Positions 63,390 to 64,000 of a stretch of 64,000 nucleotides of DNA are shown here, in pieces. The position numbers and the translations under genes are program-made. The DNA comes from Mesaphorura yosii (taxonomy: Eukaryota; Arthropoda; Collembola; Poduromorpha; Tullbergiidae). Within the stretch, counting starts at the first letter, position 1, and the number at the start of each line of letters is the position of its first letter. The DNA is taken from contig WIXG01000024.1 in NCBI GenBank assembly GCA_009869945.1, forward strand, positions 186,001-250,000, given 5' to 3'. The notes under the pieces were generated by a model that made no database searches, was not told the DNA's origin, and saw only the letters and a program-made list of their open reading frames with translations.

Positions 63390-64000
63390 CAGTGAATGAC
63401 ATACACCAACACGAAAGGCACACTATGCAAGCGAAGTATAACGTCCAAGGTCACAACATTTTCGACAGTTCTTGTAGCGTATAATAAATCTGTCGTAATT
63501 TGGAGCGCATAATTTGTTGAAAGCGATTTCACTCCATTCTGATATTTGTGTGAAAGTAGAAATATATCAGAGCATAGTATCAATTTATTATGCGGCAGGA
63601 TTGGCTTCGTAACTGAGCCGTATTACAACAATGCGTTGTGCTTATTGACAGGCAGATTTGTTTGCAGTTTGCATGTTGAGACAGACATGTACTTAAACCC
63701 TTGGAAAGCTACTCATCTTCACTGGAGATTCTCCAGCCCCAAGATGGAGTGTTTCGTGAACTTGTATTAAGATGGATGCGCATATCACATTGTTAATGCA
63801 TATATTTAATGGAGCTTTCAGAGAAAGTTTTCAATGCTATTCGCTTTCACAAGTGGTTCACTCACAAATGATATTCCCTAGCTTTTTTCAACGGAACCAA
63901 ACACTTATCCTCAAAGTACTACTTAGGTTGATACTTTCAGTGCACCAATTTATCCTGTTTACATTTACATAAGTTTGAATTTCAGGTTAACGAACGAGCA
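63390..64000. other. Downstream flank of the membrane protein gene
   Basis: AT-rich DNA with an AATAAA at 63483-63488. No other gene seen; open frames of 60-75 codons near the window edge are not supported. Confidence 0.45.
63483..63488 (+). promoter_or_regulatory. Polyadenylation signal of the unrecognised membrane protein gene
   Basis: AATAAA 94 bases after the proposed stop at 63389, which supports that end of the model. Confidence 0.5.

Overview
The window is nuclear DNA of an animal, most likely an arthropod. Its genes are split by short GT-AG introns. The proteins are metazoan: a KChIP calcium sensor, a class C GPCR, ceramide kinase and the NSMCE2 SUMO ligase. A secreted protein with five peritrophin-type (CBM14) chitin-binding repeats points to arthropods. 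I cannot name the species. No bacterial, viral or organellar genes were recognised. All gene models below were assembled by hand from splice sites, reading-frame phase and family resemblance. Each joined model stays in frame from start to stop.

Layout. 1-13,841: no gene recognised (probably upstream or first-intron DNA of the KChIP gene). 13,842-16,970 (+): KChIP. 18,205-22,355 (-): orphan class C GPCR in nine coding exons. 22,356-35,691: a 13-kb stretch with no gene recognised. 35,692-36,808 (-): NSMCE2. 37,498-39,187 (-): mitochondrial phosphate carrier. 44,544-46,642 (+): ceramide kinase. 48,060-49,765 (-): HDHD2-like HAD phosphatase with an unusual N-terminal extension. 51,206-51,707 (+): DAPIT subunit of ATP synthase. 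52,426-53,219: a short element with inverted ends and no transposase recognised. 53,544-54,784 (+): FAHD2-like hydrolase, tail to tail with a chitin-binding protein at 54,966-56,674 (-). 57,425-57,821 (+): SMIM8. 59,157-63,389 (+): an unrecognised membrane protein in five exons.

The genes do not form one pathway. Three (phosphate carrier, DAPIT and possibly the FAHD2-like protein) are mitochondrial. KChIP and the GPCR are neuronal or signalling genes and sit in the gene-poor left half. The right half is denser and mostly housekeeping. The points most worth a second look are the unrecognised 554-residue membrane protein, two stop-free in-frame introns, the HDHD2 N-terminal extension, the shared-cysteine arrangement of two CBM14 repeats, and the inverted-repeat element. 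I found no convincing new multi-gene system.
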